Origin: Rhizobium glycinendophyticum
GTDB lineage: Bacteria; Pseudomonadota; Alphaproteobacteria; Rhizobiales; Rhizobiaceae
Assembly (NCBI RefSeq): GCF_006443685.1
Contig: NZ_VFYP01000001.1
Coordinates: 1,054,001-1,118,000, forward strand
DNA: 64,000 nt
Direction of reading: 5' to 3'
Shown here: piece after piece, positions 45,071 to 53,885 of the stretch
How positions within the stretch are numbered: position 1 is the stretch's first letter
Layout: each line of letters starts with the position of its first letter
Notes under the pieces: generated by a model
Told to the model about the DNA's origin: nothing
The model's database searches: none
Seen by the model: the letters and a program-made list of their open reading frames with translations, nothing else
Position numbers and translations under genes: made by a program

Positions 45071-45376
45071 TCAGATCCCTGATCCATCCAGTTCCGCCTC
45101 GTCCTCGCCCTCCCAGGCCGGCGGGCGGGTCATGGCGTCCGAATCGACGCCCGGCAGGGGCATCCAGCATTTCAGCTCCGGTTCCGCATAGGCGATAATC
45201 GCGCCCGGCGTCGAATCCGAAGAGCGCCAGCCGTCGCTGCCATAGCGATCGCCCGCCGACCAGTAGACGAGATCGACGGCACCGGGACCCTGTTCGGACG
45301 GCCGGATCGTCACCAGAATACGGCTGCCGTCCCTCGGCGCCGACTGCATGCTCCGCCAGCGGATGGTGTCTTCCAT
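45071..45376 (-). CDS. Small hypothetical protein
   Basis: 101 residues from ATG 45376, with GGAGGAGAACACC upstream. The opening WRSMQSAPRDGSRILVTIRP is of the kind seen in DUF551-like phage and plasmid proteins (W.SM.SAP.DG). The tail is acidic. Role unknown. Confidence 0.65.
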   Translation of the reverse strand: MEDTIRWRSMQSAPRDGSRILVTIRPSEQGPGAVDLVYWSAGDRYGSDGWRSSDSTPGAIIAYAEPELKCWMPLPGVDSDAMTRPPAWEGEDEAELDGSGI

Positions 45377-45558
45377 GGTGTTCTCCTCCGTTGCGGGAGG
45401 AGTTTCGCCGTCGCACACTGGGTGGTCAACCCAAGAGTGGGAGGGCCTTGGTTGGACAGCATGTACAGTGGGCGCTTTGAAACTTTTCGTATTGGTTGCT
45501 TTGTGTTCTACATTTTACCTTTGATGGAAATGGGTCAGCGCCGTTTGGGATAGGGCAG

Positions 45559-46077
45559 ATGAGTCAACGACTGACGACAGCCGTAAGAATGGGCGTTGGT
45601 GCCAGGCAGATTCTGAACAAGACGCGGACATTCCCGGACGGGGAGGCCGCGTATCCGTTCGGTCCGAATGGGGCGCATTTCGGTGTTGAGCCGATGCTTC
45701 TCGCCCTATCGATGGAATTAGCGCTGAAGGCTTGGTACGTTTTTGACCATGACAAAACAATGAAGCGCTGGACTCACGATCTGGCTGAGCTTTTCGACAG
45801 CTTAACCGAAGAAAGTCGGGATAAGCTCGATTCAACGTTCAAGGCTTCCGTTGCGCCGTTTCACCCCAGCGGTCTCTATGTTGACTATGGAATACGACAT
45901 GTCCTCTTCCAGCATAATGATGCATTCGTCAGGTGGCGCTATCTGCATGAAAGAAGAGAGCCGAGATCCTTCCAGAGAAACGTGTTTGAGGCCACGCTAG
46001 AGATGGTCATCGCGGAGTTTGAAAAGCTTTACGGCACGGAGCGGGTGTGGCCGCCGCAACCGCCTCACAGAAGCTAA
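45559..46077 (+). CDS. Hypothetical helical protein (HEPN-like), lower-GC locus
   Basis: 172 residues from ATG 45559 (an ATG-free TTG at 45496 extends it). Mostly helical: EPMLLALSMELALKAWYVFDHDKTMKRWTHDLAELFDSL resembles the HEPN/AbiV-type pattern, where a helix bearing ELxLKA(L/W) is followed by a H-(D/N)-L. The RxxxxH RNase motif is not certain. Flanking sequence is clearly more AT-rich than the surrounding chromosome. Possibly acquired; not assignable further. Confidence 0.5.
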   Translation: MSQRLTTAVRMGVGARQILNKTRTFPDGEAAYPFGPNGAHFGVEPMLLALSMELALKAWYVFDHDKTMKRWTHDLAELFDSLTEESRDKLDSTFKASVAPFHPSGLYVDYGIRHVLFQHNDAFVRWRYLHERREPRSFQRNVFEATLEMVIAEFEKLYGTERVWPPQPPHRS

Positions 46078-46323
46078 GTACGGGCCACTCAGTCGAAGCG
46101 TGCCCTGTCCCTTAAGTGGAGTCAGAATGTATTGGCTTCAGATTCTCCGGCATAGCCTAGCGCGATAGACCAGACGGCCAAAATCCGCGCGCGAACTATG
46201 GTCTCATCCCGCCGCAATGCAACACAATTATCCAAGCAATTTGTTACATAACGTGCCTTGTCGAATCCCGCACTCCACCCTACCTTTCAATCATCGGCAA
46301 CGTAACGAAAGGAAGGTGATCCA
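46078..46323. other. AT-richer gene-free spacer
   Basis: Continuation of the lower-GC segment that starts near 45420. No gene is supported until the short ORF at 46324. Confidence 0.35.
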
Positions 46324-46398
46324 ATGTCTAATGAGATTTCGGTCTGCGTGTGTGACTTTGGAAAGGGTGCGGTTTTGACGGGGCAGCCCTCGGCCTGA
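46324..46398 (+). CDS. Possible 24-residue small protein
   Basis: ATG 46324 is preceded by AAAGGAAGGTGATCC, a strong ribosome site, and encodes MSNEISVCVCDFGKGAVLTG followed by QPSA. A terminator follows 60 bases later, so this could be a short independent transcript. No homologue is known to me. Confidence 0.35.
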   Translation: MSNEISVCVCDFGKGAVLTGQPSA

Positions 46399-46458
46399 TC
46401 CAGCCTTCCTTCGGGCGGTTATCTCGTCCGGGTCCAGACAAAGGACTAAAGCTCATGG

Positions 46459-46484
46459 GAGCCACCCTCGCGGGTGGCTCTTTT
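46459..46484 (+). terminator. Rho-independent terminator
   Basis: GAGCCACCC and GGGTGGCTC form a perfect 9-bp stem with a TCGC loop followed by TTTT. Upstream stems GTCC...GGAC (46436-46446) and GCC...GGC (about 46413-46427) make a train similar to the one after the PemK-like gene. Confidence 0.8.
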
Positions 46485-46509
46485 GATTCTGGGGCGTGAA
46501 AACGTGCCT

Positions 46510-47244
46510 TCAGAAACCCACCGTGCCGAACCCCGGCACCTTGACGGCTGGCCGGCCAAGATCGAGCCCGGCCACCAGCCCCAAGAAGTTCACCTCCAGC
46601 CCGCTGCGCGCACCCACCGAGAAACCGGCAAGTCCGCCGAGGCTCATATGCAGGTCGCGGCCATCGGCGTCGAGCGCGTAGAACGTGCCGTCGCCGAGGT
46701 AATCGCGCCCCACCGCATCCGGGGGCAGGACAGCGCCAAGTTCGGGCACCTGACGCAGCACATGGGCAACGAAGGTGTTCGAGTTCGGCCCCGGATAGAT
46801 CCGGTAGCCGCCCGGCTGGCGGTAAGGATAGGCTTCGATCGCCGCCTCCACCTTCGGGATCAGCCGCTCGGCTTCGGCTCCCGCAATCTTTACCACCAGG
46901 CGCGGCCTGTTCGAATACCACAGCCCGTCGGCCGGGTAATTGTTAACCCGGATCGGCGTACCCCAGCCCACCTTGTCATAGCGGCGATAGGAACCATTCT
47001 TCTCCTTGGTGACAATCCAGGCATGGCTTGCGATCGCCCCCTTGAAGCCGCCCGTCATCGCCGAGAAGACATAGATCGCGGCGTCCGGGCTGACTTGCGC
47101 CTCGGGCAGCATGCCCGCCGAACTCCAGTCGGCATCCCGCCATCCGCGCGGATGCTCGCGGGTCGCCCAGAGCCCGGCGGAAACAAGCGTCGGCAAAACG
47201 AAGACCAGCAGGATGACGAAGACGATACGCAGCAGAAATTTCAA
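46510..47244 (-). CDS. DUF3750 exported protein
   Basis: 244 residues with an N-terminal membrane/signal segment (LLRIVFVILLVFVLPTLVSAGLWA). The body includes YVFSAMTGGFKGAIASHAWIV, GWGTPIRVNNYPADG and GPNSNTFVAHVLRQVPEL, matching DUF3750. The S/H/N arrangement of these motifs recalls papain-like or transglutaminase-like folds, but activity is not established. Divergent from the asparaginase gene. Confidence 0.8.
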   Translation of the reverse strand: MKFLLRIVFVILLVFVLPTLVSAGLWATREHPRGWRDADWSSAGMLPEAQVSPDAAIYVFSAMTGGFKGAIASHAWIVTKEKNGSYRRYDKVGWGTPIRVNNYPADGLWYSNRPRLVVKIAGAEAERLIPKVEAAIEAYPYRQPGGYRIYPGPNSNTFVAHVLRQVPELGAVLPPDAVGRDYLGDGTFYALDADGRDLHMSLGGLAGFSVGARSGLEVNFLGLVAGLDLGRPAVKVPGFGTVGF

Positions 47245-47316
47245 GCCCGACCTCGAACCGATTGGCGATGCATGCTTTAACAGGGATCATACAATCAGGG
47301 CAATTTGAGGCAGGTC

Positions 47317-48324
47317 ATGAACAATCCGGTCACGGTCGAAGTCACACGCGGTCAACTCGTCGAGAGCCGTCATCGCGGCCTGGCGGTCGTCGTCGATGCG
47401 GAAGGGCAGGTGATTTTCTCCGCTGGCGATATCGATGCCGCCATCTTCCCGCGCTCGGCCTGCAAGGCCATGCAGGCGCTGCCGCTCGTGGAAAGCGGCG
47501 CAGCCGACGCTTTTGGTTTCGGCAACCGAGAGCTGGCGCTTGCCTGCGCGTCCCATTCCGGCGAGCCGGAACACGTGGCAGCTGCCGCTGCCATGCTGAA
47601 AGCTGCGGGCCGCAGCGAGATTGATCTCGAATGCGGCGCCCACTGGTCCTTCGACCAGGCGACCATCATTGCCCAGGCCCGCAGCCTCGACCAACCGTCG
47701 GCACTCCACAACAACTGCTCCGGCAAACATTCCGGCTTCATCTGCACCTGCGTCCATATGGGCGAAGACCCGAAGGGGTATTCGACCTATGACCACCCGC
47801 TGCAACAGTCGATCCGGGCCATCATGGAGGATCTGACAGGTGCGGCCCTCGGCCCTGACAATTGCGGCACAGACGGCTGTTCGATCCCGACCTATGCCGT
47901 CCCCTTGAAGGGCCTCGCCCATGGCTTTGCCAAACTTGGCATGGGGCAGGGCCTTGCCCCTATCCGCGCCGCAGCCGCCCGTCGCTTGATCGAGGCCTGC
48001 ATGGCCGAGCCTTTCTATGTGGCCGGCACAAAGCGCTTCTGCACCAAGCTCATGCAGGTCGCACCTGGAAGGATCTTCGCCAAGACCGGCGCCGAAGGCG
48101 TCTTCTGCGCGCTCCTGCCGGAAAAAGGCCTGTCCTTCGCCGTCAAGGCCGAGGATGGCGCAACTCGAGCGGCGGAAGCCATGATCGCCGCCCTTCTCGC
48201 CCGGCATTTTGAAGCGGACACGGAAGAGCATGCGGCCCTGATGCGGCTGGCCCATCACGGCATGCGCAACTGGAACGGCATCGAGGTCGGCCAGGTGCGG
48301 GTGACGGACGTGCTGTTCGGGTAG
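47317..48324 (+). CDS. L-asparaginase, rhizobial (ReAV) type
   Basis: 335 residues from ATG 47317, with GAGG six bases upstream. It belongs to the class 3 asparaginases related to R. etli ReAV, unrelated to E. coli types. The nucleophile pair lies in PRSACKAMQ (S47 and K50, as S48/K51 in ReAV). The zinc-site cysteines are in NNCSGKHSGF and GPDNCGTDGCS. It hydrolyses L-asparagine to aspartate and ammonia. No asparagine transporter or regulator is adjacent. Confidence 0.9.
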   Translation: MNNPVTVEVTRGQLVESRHRGLAVVVDAEGQVIFSAGDIDAAIFPRSACKAMQALPLVESGAADAFGFGNRELALACASHSGEPEHVAAAAAMLKAAGRSEIDLECGAHWSFDQATIIAQARSLDQPSALHNNCSGKHSGFICTCVHMGEDPKGYSTYDHPLQQSIRAIMEDLTGAALGPDNCGTDGCSIPTYAVPLKGLAHGFAKLGMGQGLAPIRAAAARRLIEACMAEPFYVAGTKRFCTKLMQVAPGRIFAKTGAEGVFCALLPEKGLSFAVKAEDGATRAAEAMIAALLARHFEADTEEHAALMRLAHHGMRNWNGIEVGQVRVTDVLFG

Positions 48325-48578
48325 CGGCAACCATCGCCCTGACCCTCGGATGGATTTGAGCAGCACCGAAAAACCCCAAGGCAGGGATCAGGCTCTGTTA
48401 TGGTCGCGGTTTATCGCCGGCACACCATTCGCCGTTCATATGGCCGGCATCGTCGGCTCAAGTGCCCAACTCGAAGCCCACCGCCGAGGTTGGCTCGCGC
48501 TCCCCGGCCAAGGTTGCCGCCAGCCGGGCGAACGGCGCAAAGGGCGACCGGTCGAAGAAGACCGGCACCTGAGAGGGG

Positions 48579-49238
48579 TCACTCCACCTCGGTCAGCCGC
48601 TTCTCCCACATCGCCTTGAAGGCCGGCCGCGCCTGAACATGGGCAAGCCACGCGGCCGTCTTCGGATGCGCGTCGAACAGCGGTTGATAGGCCTGGGCGT
48701 AGCGCACGATTTCCGCCAGATTGATATCGGCCACGGTGAAGCGTCCGCCGACGGCATAGTCGTTGTGCGAGAAATGCTTTTCCAAGACGCCGAAGGGCCG
48801 CGCGAGAATGCGGGCCAGAACCTTCGCTTCCTGCTGGCCGGCCTCGGTGGACAATCGGCCCTCATTGTTGGCGGTCGAGATCTTCAGCGCGTCCGTCTCT
48901 ATGGAGGTTGCCGCAAACAGCGACCATTGCAGCATCTGCGCCTCCTCGTGGAGATCGCGCGGCGCCATCGGTCCGCCCTGTTTCTTCGCCACATACAGCG
49001 TCTGCGCCAGTGACTCGTTCAACACCAGCCCGTCATCCTCGATGGTCGGAATGCTGCCCATCGGATTGATGGCCAGGAATTCCGGCGATCGAGTGTTGAG
49101 CCGCACGCCCTCAGCCATCGGGTCTTCCAGCTTGTAGGCCTGCAGCACCGGCACCAGCTCGAAAGGCACGCCAAGCTCCTCGGCCAGCCAGAGGATTCGC
49201 GTCGCGCGTGACTTGTAGACGCCGTAGATCTTCAGCAT
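48579..49238 (-). CDS. Glutathione S-transferase family protein
   Basis: 219 residues. The thioredoxin-like N-domain starts MLKIYGVYKSRATRILWLAEELGVPFE with the cis-Pro/ESLA region (IPTIEDDGLVLNESLAQTLY), followed by a helical C-domain with the usual VADINLAEIVRYA. Likely a conjugating or peroxidase-type GST; substrate unknown. The 254 bases between it and the asparaginase hold no supported gene. Confidence 0.9.
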   Translation of the reverse strand: MLKIYGVYKSRATRILWLAEELGVPFELVPVLQAYKLEDPMAEGVRLNTRSPEFLAINPMGSIPTIEDDGLVLNESLAQTLYVAKKQGGPMAPRDLHEEAQMLQWSLFAATSIETDALKISTANNEGRLSTEAGQQEAKVLARILARPFGVLEKHFSHNDYAVGGRFTVADINLAEIVRYAQAYQPLFDAHPKTAAWLAHVQARPAFKAMWEKRLTEVE

Positions 49239-49355
49239 GCCGGTCTCCGTGTGATTTGCCAGGTGATGTTTTGCCAGACGCTATCCCGACGCAGCCACCC
49301 GGAAAAGCCGTGGCGGGTGATGCGACCGATGAAATTCGCTGATGGAAGCGCTCAG

Positions 49356-49384
49356 TTGACAGGATCCCCCGTCTGGCCTTATCG
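49356..49384 (+). promoter_or_regulatory. Promoter with long leader for the DUF2087 gene
   Basis: TTGACA (49356-49361) and TTATCG (49379-49384) are 17 bases apart. The start codon is about 170 bases downstream, and this leader contains CCCC-GACAA-GGGG and distant TCACCG/CGGTGA complements, so it may be structured. Confidence 0.45.
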
Positions 49385-49557
49385 GTTGTGACATGGGTCC
49401 GCAGTTCACCCAGGCGTCACCGCCCCGACAAGGGGAGCTAAACCTGCCTCTCTTCTTCATCGACGTCAGCTCGTTTCCCCGTGCCCCGTCGGAAGTCGGT
49501 GACCACCGGCCTTGATGGCTGCCTTCCAGCGCCAGGGTACGACTTGGAGATGATGAG

Positions 49558-50121
49558 ATGTCAAGGACGACACATGCCTATGCAGCGCCCGATCTGTCGG
49601 CGCTGGCCAAATCCCTGAAGCGCGAACTCGAGGCGCGGGCGGACAAGCCCGGCCATGTCGAGCTTTTGAACATGCTGACCCGCGCGGTCGGCTTTCGCAA
49701 TTACCAGCACTTCAAGGCCAGCCGCGCGGCCGAAGATCGGCTGGCCCGTCCGGTCGTGATCGAGCCCGAACCACCCGTCGATTTCCGCCGCGTGGAGCTT
49801 GCCGCCCGCTGCTTTGCCGGCACAAACGTGCTTGTCCGCTGGCCGGGCAAGCTCAACCAGCAGCAGCTGGCGCTCTGGGTCATGTGGTCCTATCTGCCGG
49901 CGGGTGTTGATCTCGGCGAAAAGGACGTGAATGCGGTGCTCATGCGCCACAACGGTTTCGGCGACCACGTGCTGCTCCGCCGCGAACTGGTCAACATGGG
50001 GCTTCTGAGCCGCACCCGCGACTGCCGGCTCTATCGCCGCGTCGAAAAGCGCCCGCCGCCGGAAGCCCGCGAGCTGATCCGCCTGGTGACGACTGCTGGA
50101 AGCCGGAAAAGCCGCGAGTAA
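49558..50121 (+). CDS. DUF2087 protein
   Basis: 187 residues. The DUF2087 region is at about 90-165: VRWPGKLNQQQLALWVMWSYLPAG, EKDVNAVLMRHNGFGDHVLLRRELVNMGLLSRTRDCRLYRRV. This looks like a winged-helix-type fold found alone or with regulators. The N-terminal 60 residues are helical (ALAKSLKRELEARADKPGH). GGAG eight bases before ATG 49558. Probable regulatory protein of unknown target. Confidence 0.82.
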   Translation: MSRTTHAYAAPDLSALAKSLKRELEARADKPGHVELLNMLTRAVGFRNYQHFKASRAAEDRLARPVVIEPEPPVDFRRVELAARCFAGTNVLVRWPGKLNQQQLALWVMWSYLPAGVDLGEKDVNAVLMRHNGFGDHVLLRRELVNMGLLSRTRDCRLYRRVEKRPPPEARELIRLVTTAGSRKSRE

Positions 50122-50177
50122 GGGATTGGGCGGGGGCGGGGGGGACGTCCGTCGCCGCTCGCCGCGCTCACGGGCGA

Positions 50178-52049
50178 TCAGCCCGCCACAGCCTGGGCGA
50201 GGTCTCTCTCGCCCTCCAGCAGGAAGGCGCTCCAGTCGGAGATGTAATCGTCCTTGCGCAGCAGCGCCTCGATCGCGGCGCTGCTCATCGGCCGGGCGAA
50301 GAAATAGCCCTGACCGGATGTACAGTCGAGCGACAGCAGTTGCTCTGCCTGACTGCGTTCTTCGATTCCCTCGGCCACGACGATGATCCCGAGCCCGCGG
50401 GCGATCTCCAGCAGCCCGCGGACAATCACGGCGCCGGTGCTGGCTTCCGAAAGGCGCTTGACGAAGCATTTGTCGATTTTGATGATGTCGATCGGCACCG
50501 TCAGCAAATGGGTGAGCGAGGCAAAGCCGGTGCCGAAGTCGTCAAGGGCCACCTTGATGCCTGCCTCTCGCAGCGCATGGATCTCGTCCGAGACAACGCT
50601 GTCTTTCTGGCTCAGATAAACCGATTCCGTTACCTCCGCGACGATCATGCCGGGAGAGAGATTGTGCCGGGCGAATGTCTCGGTGAGCCTCCGCGTCAGT
50701 CCGCCGCGGTAAAAATCGGCCGCCGTGAGATTGAAGCCGACACGGGAAAAGCCGAGGCCCATCGCATTCCAGCGGCCGCAGTCGGATGCGATCCGCTCCA
50801 GCATGCGGTCGGTGATGTCAAGCCCGACATGGGCATCCTTCATCGCCTCGATGAAACGCGCCGCCGGAAGGATCTCACCCTCGCGGGTCGTCATGCGGCA
50901 GAGCGATTCCAGGCCCATGATCCGCCCGGTCGCAAGCTCCACCACCGGCTGGTAATGCGCGCTGATACGATCTTCGCGCAGCGCGAGCCCCACCTCCTGC
51001 ACCGCCCGGAAGCGCTCGACAATCGACGTGCCGAGCCCTGGGCTATATTGCACGTAGCGCCCGCGTGCCCGTTCCTTGGCGTGATAGAGCGCGTAATCGG
51101 CGTTCTGCCGAACCTGATCCGGCCCTTCGCCCGCAACGATCACCGCACCGCCCATGGTGACCGCCGGATAGATCAGGTGCCCGCCGCAATCGGCGGTCTC
51201 CTTGATCCGGGCAATCAGCCTTTCCGCGAGATCGGCGGGGCGCAAGGTGTCGATGCAGGGAATGATCACGGCGAATTCGTCGCCGCCGAGGCGGAAGGCC
51301 ATGCCCTCCGGGGCCGTTTCGGCAATTCGGTGTGCGACTACACGGATCAGGTCGTCGCCGGCGCCGTGACCGAAGGTGTCGTTGACCATCTTGAGATTGT
51401 CGAGATCGAGCAGCAACAGGCTCCAGACCTGAGGCCGCTGCGCGACTTCGGCCAGCACGGTGTTGAACCGGCTGCGGTTCGGCAGGCCGGTCAGCCCGTC
51501 CGTCTCTGCCATGCGCTTGCGGTCGGCGATGCGCTGGTCGCGCTCCATGGCGATGGCGCAGAGGTGTACACAGGCCTGAACGATGGCCTTTTCGGCGTCG
51601 GAAGGGCCACGCGTAACCCGGTAGTAAAAGGCAAACGTGCCGAGCACCTTGCCCGAGGCGACGATCGGCGTCGACCAGCAGGCCTTCAGTCCGAGCGGCA
51701 GCGCAAGCCCCTTGTAGGGCTCCCAATAGGGATGGGTTTCGATGTCCTCGACCTGCACCGGCCGCCCGATGAACGCGGCCGTGCCGCAGGACCCCACGCC
51801 GGGTCCGATCTGGATGCCGTCGATGGCATCGGTGTATTCGAGTGGCAGCGATGGTCCGGCGAGATGACGAAGGCGGTTGTCCTGGTCGAGCAGGAGTACG
51901 GAGCAGACGACGTCACGCGCTTGCGCCTCCACCTCCCGGCAGAGATAGTCGATCGTCTCCGCCAGCGATTGCCCCGTGGCGATCTTCTCAAGGATGGTAT
52001 TCTGCAATTCCAACAGCATGGCGACCGCACGAGGTTCATCTAGAACCAT
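50178..52049 (-). CDS. GAF-GGDEF-EAL cyclic-di-GMP protein
   Basis: 623 residues, cytosolic. GAF at about 20-170 (GVGSCGTAAFIGRPVQVEDI), GGDEF at about 185-345 with LGGDEF at 254-259, and EAL at about 360-605 with E381 (ESL), FNLTAADF, AEVTES, LDDFGTGFASL, IKIDK, AEGIE and GQGYFFARP. All catalytic positions of both domains are present, so it may make or break cyclic-di-GMP under control of a ligand bound to GAF. No RxxD site is visible. Start ATG 52049 lacks a clear ribosome site; ATG 52019 is an alternative. Confidence 0.92.
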   Translation of the reverse strand: MVLDEPRAVAMLLELQNTILEKIATGQSLAETIDYLCREVEAQARDVVCSVLLLDQDNRLRHLAGPSLPLEYTDAIDGIQIGPGVGSCGTAAFIGRPVQVEDIETHPYWEPYKGLALPLGLKACWSTPIVASGKVLGTFAFYYRVTRGPSDAEKAIVQACVHLCAIAMERDQRIADRKRMAETDGLTGLPNRSRFNTVLAEVAQRPQVWSLLLLDLDNLKMVNDTFGHGAGDDLIRVVAHRIAETAPEGMAFRLGGDEFAVIIPCIDTLRPADLAERLIARIKETADCGGHLIYPAVTMGGAVIVAGEGPDQVRQNADYALYHAKERARGRYVQYSPGLGTSIVERFRAVQEVGLALREDRISAHYQPVVELATGRIMGLESLCRMTTREGEILPAARFIEAMKDAHVGLDITDRMLERIASDCGRWNAMGLGFSRVGFNLTAADFYRGGLTRRLTETFARHNLSPGMIVAEVTESVYLSQKDSVVSDEIHALREAGIKVALDDFGTGFASLTHLLTVPIDIIKIDKCFVKRLSEASTGAVIVRGLLEIARGLGIIVVAEGIEERSQAEQLLSLDCTSGQGYFFARPMSSAAIEALLRKDDYISDWSAFLLEGERDLAQAVAG

Positions 52050-52201
52050 TAAGACATGGGTCGCTTAATCGTCACTTACGAAAATCCTGCAATTCTAATA
52101 TTGGTTTGTATCGCCTTAACGACGAAATCGGCTCCTGTGCCGTTCGAAGACAGGACATGCGGCTCTCAGCAGTATCGCCGCCTGTCCGGCTGGCGGTCGG
52201 A

Positions 52202-53584
52202 TTAGCTCGAGCGGTTGCCCGAGATCGCCAGATGCGCATACCCGCCAGCATCGGAAATCAGATCGCCAGTGGACCGCTCTGCCCAGCGATAGCCGAGGAT
52301 CGCGCCGTCCTTGATCTCCTGCAGAATATTGCCCGAGATGACGGCCTGTCCCGCCCCCTCGACCACGCTGACGCGCATGCCGGTGCGCGCCTTGCGCACG
52401 ATATTGCCGGAGACGACAAGATTGCGCAGATAGGGCCCCCAGCCGAGCTGCATTCCGGCCGTCGCCGCATCTTCGATCACATTGCCCAAGACCACCGTAT
52501 CGGCCTCGACCGAAATGCCGAAGCCGAAGCCGCCGACCTCCTGGCGGTAGGGGCCCTTGTCGACCAGATGCCGGATGATGTTGCCCGATACCGTGGCAAG
52601 GTGGCCGCCCTGGTCGAAGTTGACCACGCAGATGCCGTTGGCTGCCCCGTCGATCACGTTGTCGCCGATCAGCGCGCCTTCGAAGGCAAACTCCGCATAG
52701 ATGGCCGTCTCGCCCGAGCGAAAACACTGGTTTCCGGTGATCGAGACATTCGAGGCGGAATTGGCGCGGATGGCCGAAAAGGCGCAGTCGGAGATGTGGT
52801 TGCCGGCAACAATGACATTGTCGGCGCGAAACAGGTTGATGCCATTGCCGTTCTGCCCGGTGCCGCCTTCGGCCGCCCCGATCCGCGCCACCCGGTTGCC
52901 CGAAATCACCGTTCCGTCCTCGCCCTTGGTCCAGCGATGCACCAGGATGCCGCCATTGCCACAGTCGAGGATCTCGTTGTCGCAGATCGCGAAGGCCTTG
53001 CCCTCGATGGCCCAGACCGCCGAAAGGGCCGCCCCGCTCACCCGGCAGCGTTCGATCCGCCCGCCGCATTGCGCCAGATGCAGCCCGTATTTCCGGCTGC
53101 CGGTCACCGCGCAATCCTCGATCACGACCGAGCCGATATTGCGAAACGACAGCAGCCCCTCGGTATAGTCGGCCAGCCAGCGATTGGCGCCGTCAAAGGT
53201 GATGCCGGATAGGCTGACATGCTTGACATCCTGCGCCGCGATCAGATGCCCGTCGCCGCGATAGGACAGCCGCGTCAGCCCCGGAACACCGGTAAGCCGT
53301 GTGCCCTCCGGCAATTCCAGATTGGCAACCTCATAGGTGCCGGCCGGCAAAAACACCGGCTGCCCGGCCTTCGCCGCCGCATCAAGAAGCGCCTGAAGCT
53401 TGCGGCTCTGGTCGTCCTCGGCGCCGGGAAGGATGCCCGCGTCCGACGCATCGAACCCGCCCCGCAGTTCGGCCATGGCGAGCGTTTGGGCGGTGGCGAG
53501 TGACGGTCGCAGCAGGTCAAGGGTCGGCGAAAGCGCAAGGCTTGCGAGTCCCGATAGCACCTGGCGTCTGCTCGACATGGTCAT
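52202..53584 (-). CDS. Tat-exported right-handed beta-helix protein (TIGR03808-like)
   Basis: 460 residues from ATG 53584. The N-terminus SSRRQVLSGLASLALSPTL is a Tat-type signal. The mature protein has pectate-lyase-like coils: repeated short stretches such as GNVIEDAATAGM, ISGNRVARIGA and VAGNHISDCAF, with an N-terminal LPAGTYEVANLELPEG. This matches the TIGR03808 family of exported repeat proteins in Rhizobiales. Function unknown, possibly polysaccharide binding or cleavage. Several upstream in-frame starts (53614, 53617) are possible. Divergent from the surface protein gene. Confidence 0.82.
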   Translation of the reverse strand: MTMSSRRQVLSGLASLALSPTLDLLRPSLATAQTLAMAELRGGFDASDAGILPGAEDDQSRKLQALLDAAAKAGQPVFLPAGTYEVANLELPEGTRLTGVPGLTRLSYRGDGHLIAAQDVKHVSLSGITFDGANRWLADYTEGLLSFRNIGSVVIEDCAVTGSRKYGLHLAQCGGRIERCRVSGAALSAVWAIEGKAFAICDNEILDCGNGGILVHRWTKGEDGTVISGNRVARIGAAEGGTGQNGNGINLFRADNVIVAGNHISDCAFSAIRANSASNVSITGNQCFRSGETAIYAEFAFEGALIGDNVIDGAANGICVVNFDQGGHLATVSGNIIRHLVDKGPYRQEVGGFGFGISVEADTVVLGNVIEDAATAGMQLGWGPYLRNLVVSGNIVRKARTGMRVSVVEGAGQAVISGNILQEIKDGAILGYRWAERSTGDLISDAGGYAHLAISGNRSS

Positions 53585-53765
53585 GAAGAAGGCGTCCCTG
53601 AGCCTCCGCGCCATCATGGCGGGATCTGCCCAAATTTGGCGGATAGGTTGGGAACGGACAAGCCGGAGCGCATTCCATCCGCATTCATGGTGAATCCGGT
53701 TGGGGTAATCTGGAATTGGAATTTCGAAACAATCGCTTAGGGAGTCTGCCTGCCGATCTCGGCCA

Positions 53766-53792
53766 CCTCTGCGAAGCGTGCGGACGCAGAGG
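53766..53792. promoter_or_regulatory. Inverted repeat in the divergent spacer 53585-53885
   Basis: CCTCTGCG and CGCAGAGG are perfect 8-bp arms around 11 bases. It sits between the TIGR03808-like gene and the surface protein gene and could be an operator or hairpin. The rest of the 301-base spacer holds nothing else I can name. Confidence 0.4.
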
Positions 53793-53885
53793 ACCGCCCA
53801 GTTTTGGCCGGATGGACCGGCTGGGATGGGCAGAACTGCATGAGTAGAGGCTGGGTCGGTCGCGTCCTTTCCCGGGTTCCTCGTC

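Noticed and set aside
48350..48619. 89-codon open frame after the asparaginase
   Set aside because: Composition is not protein-like, no ribosome site, and it overlaps the end of the GST gene.
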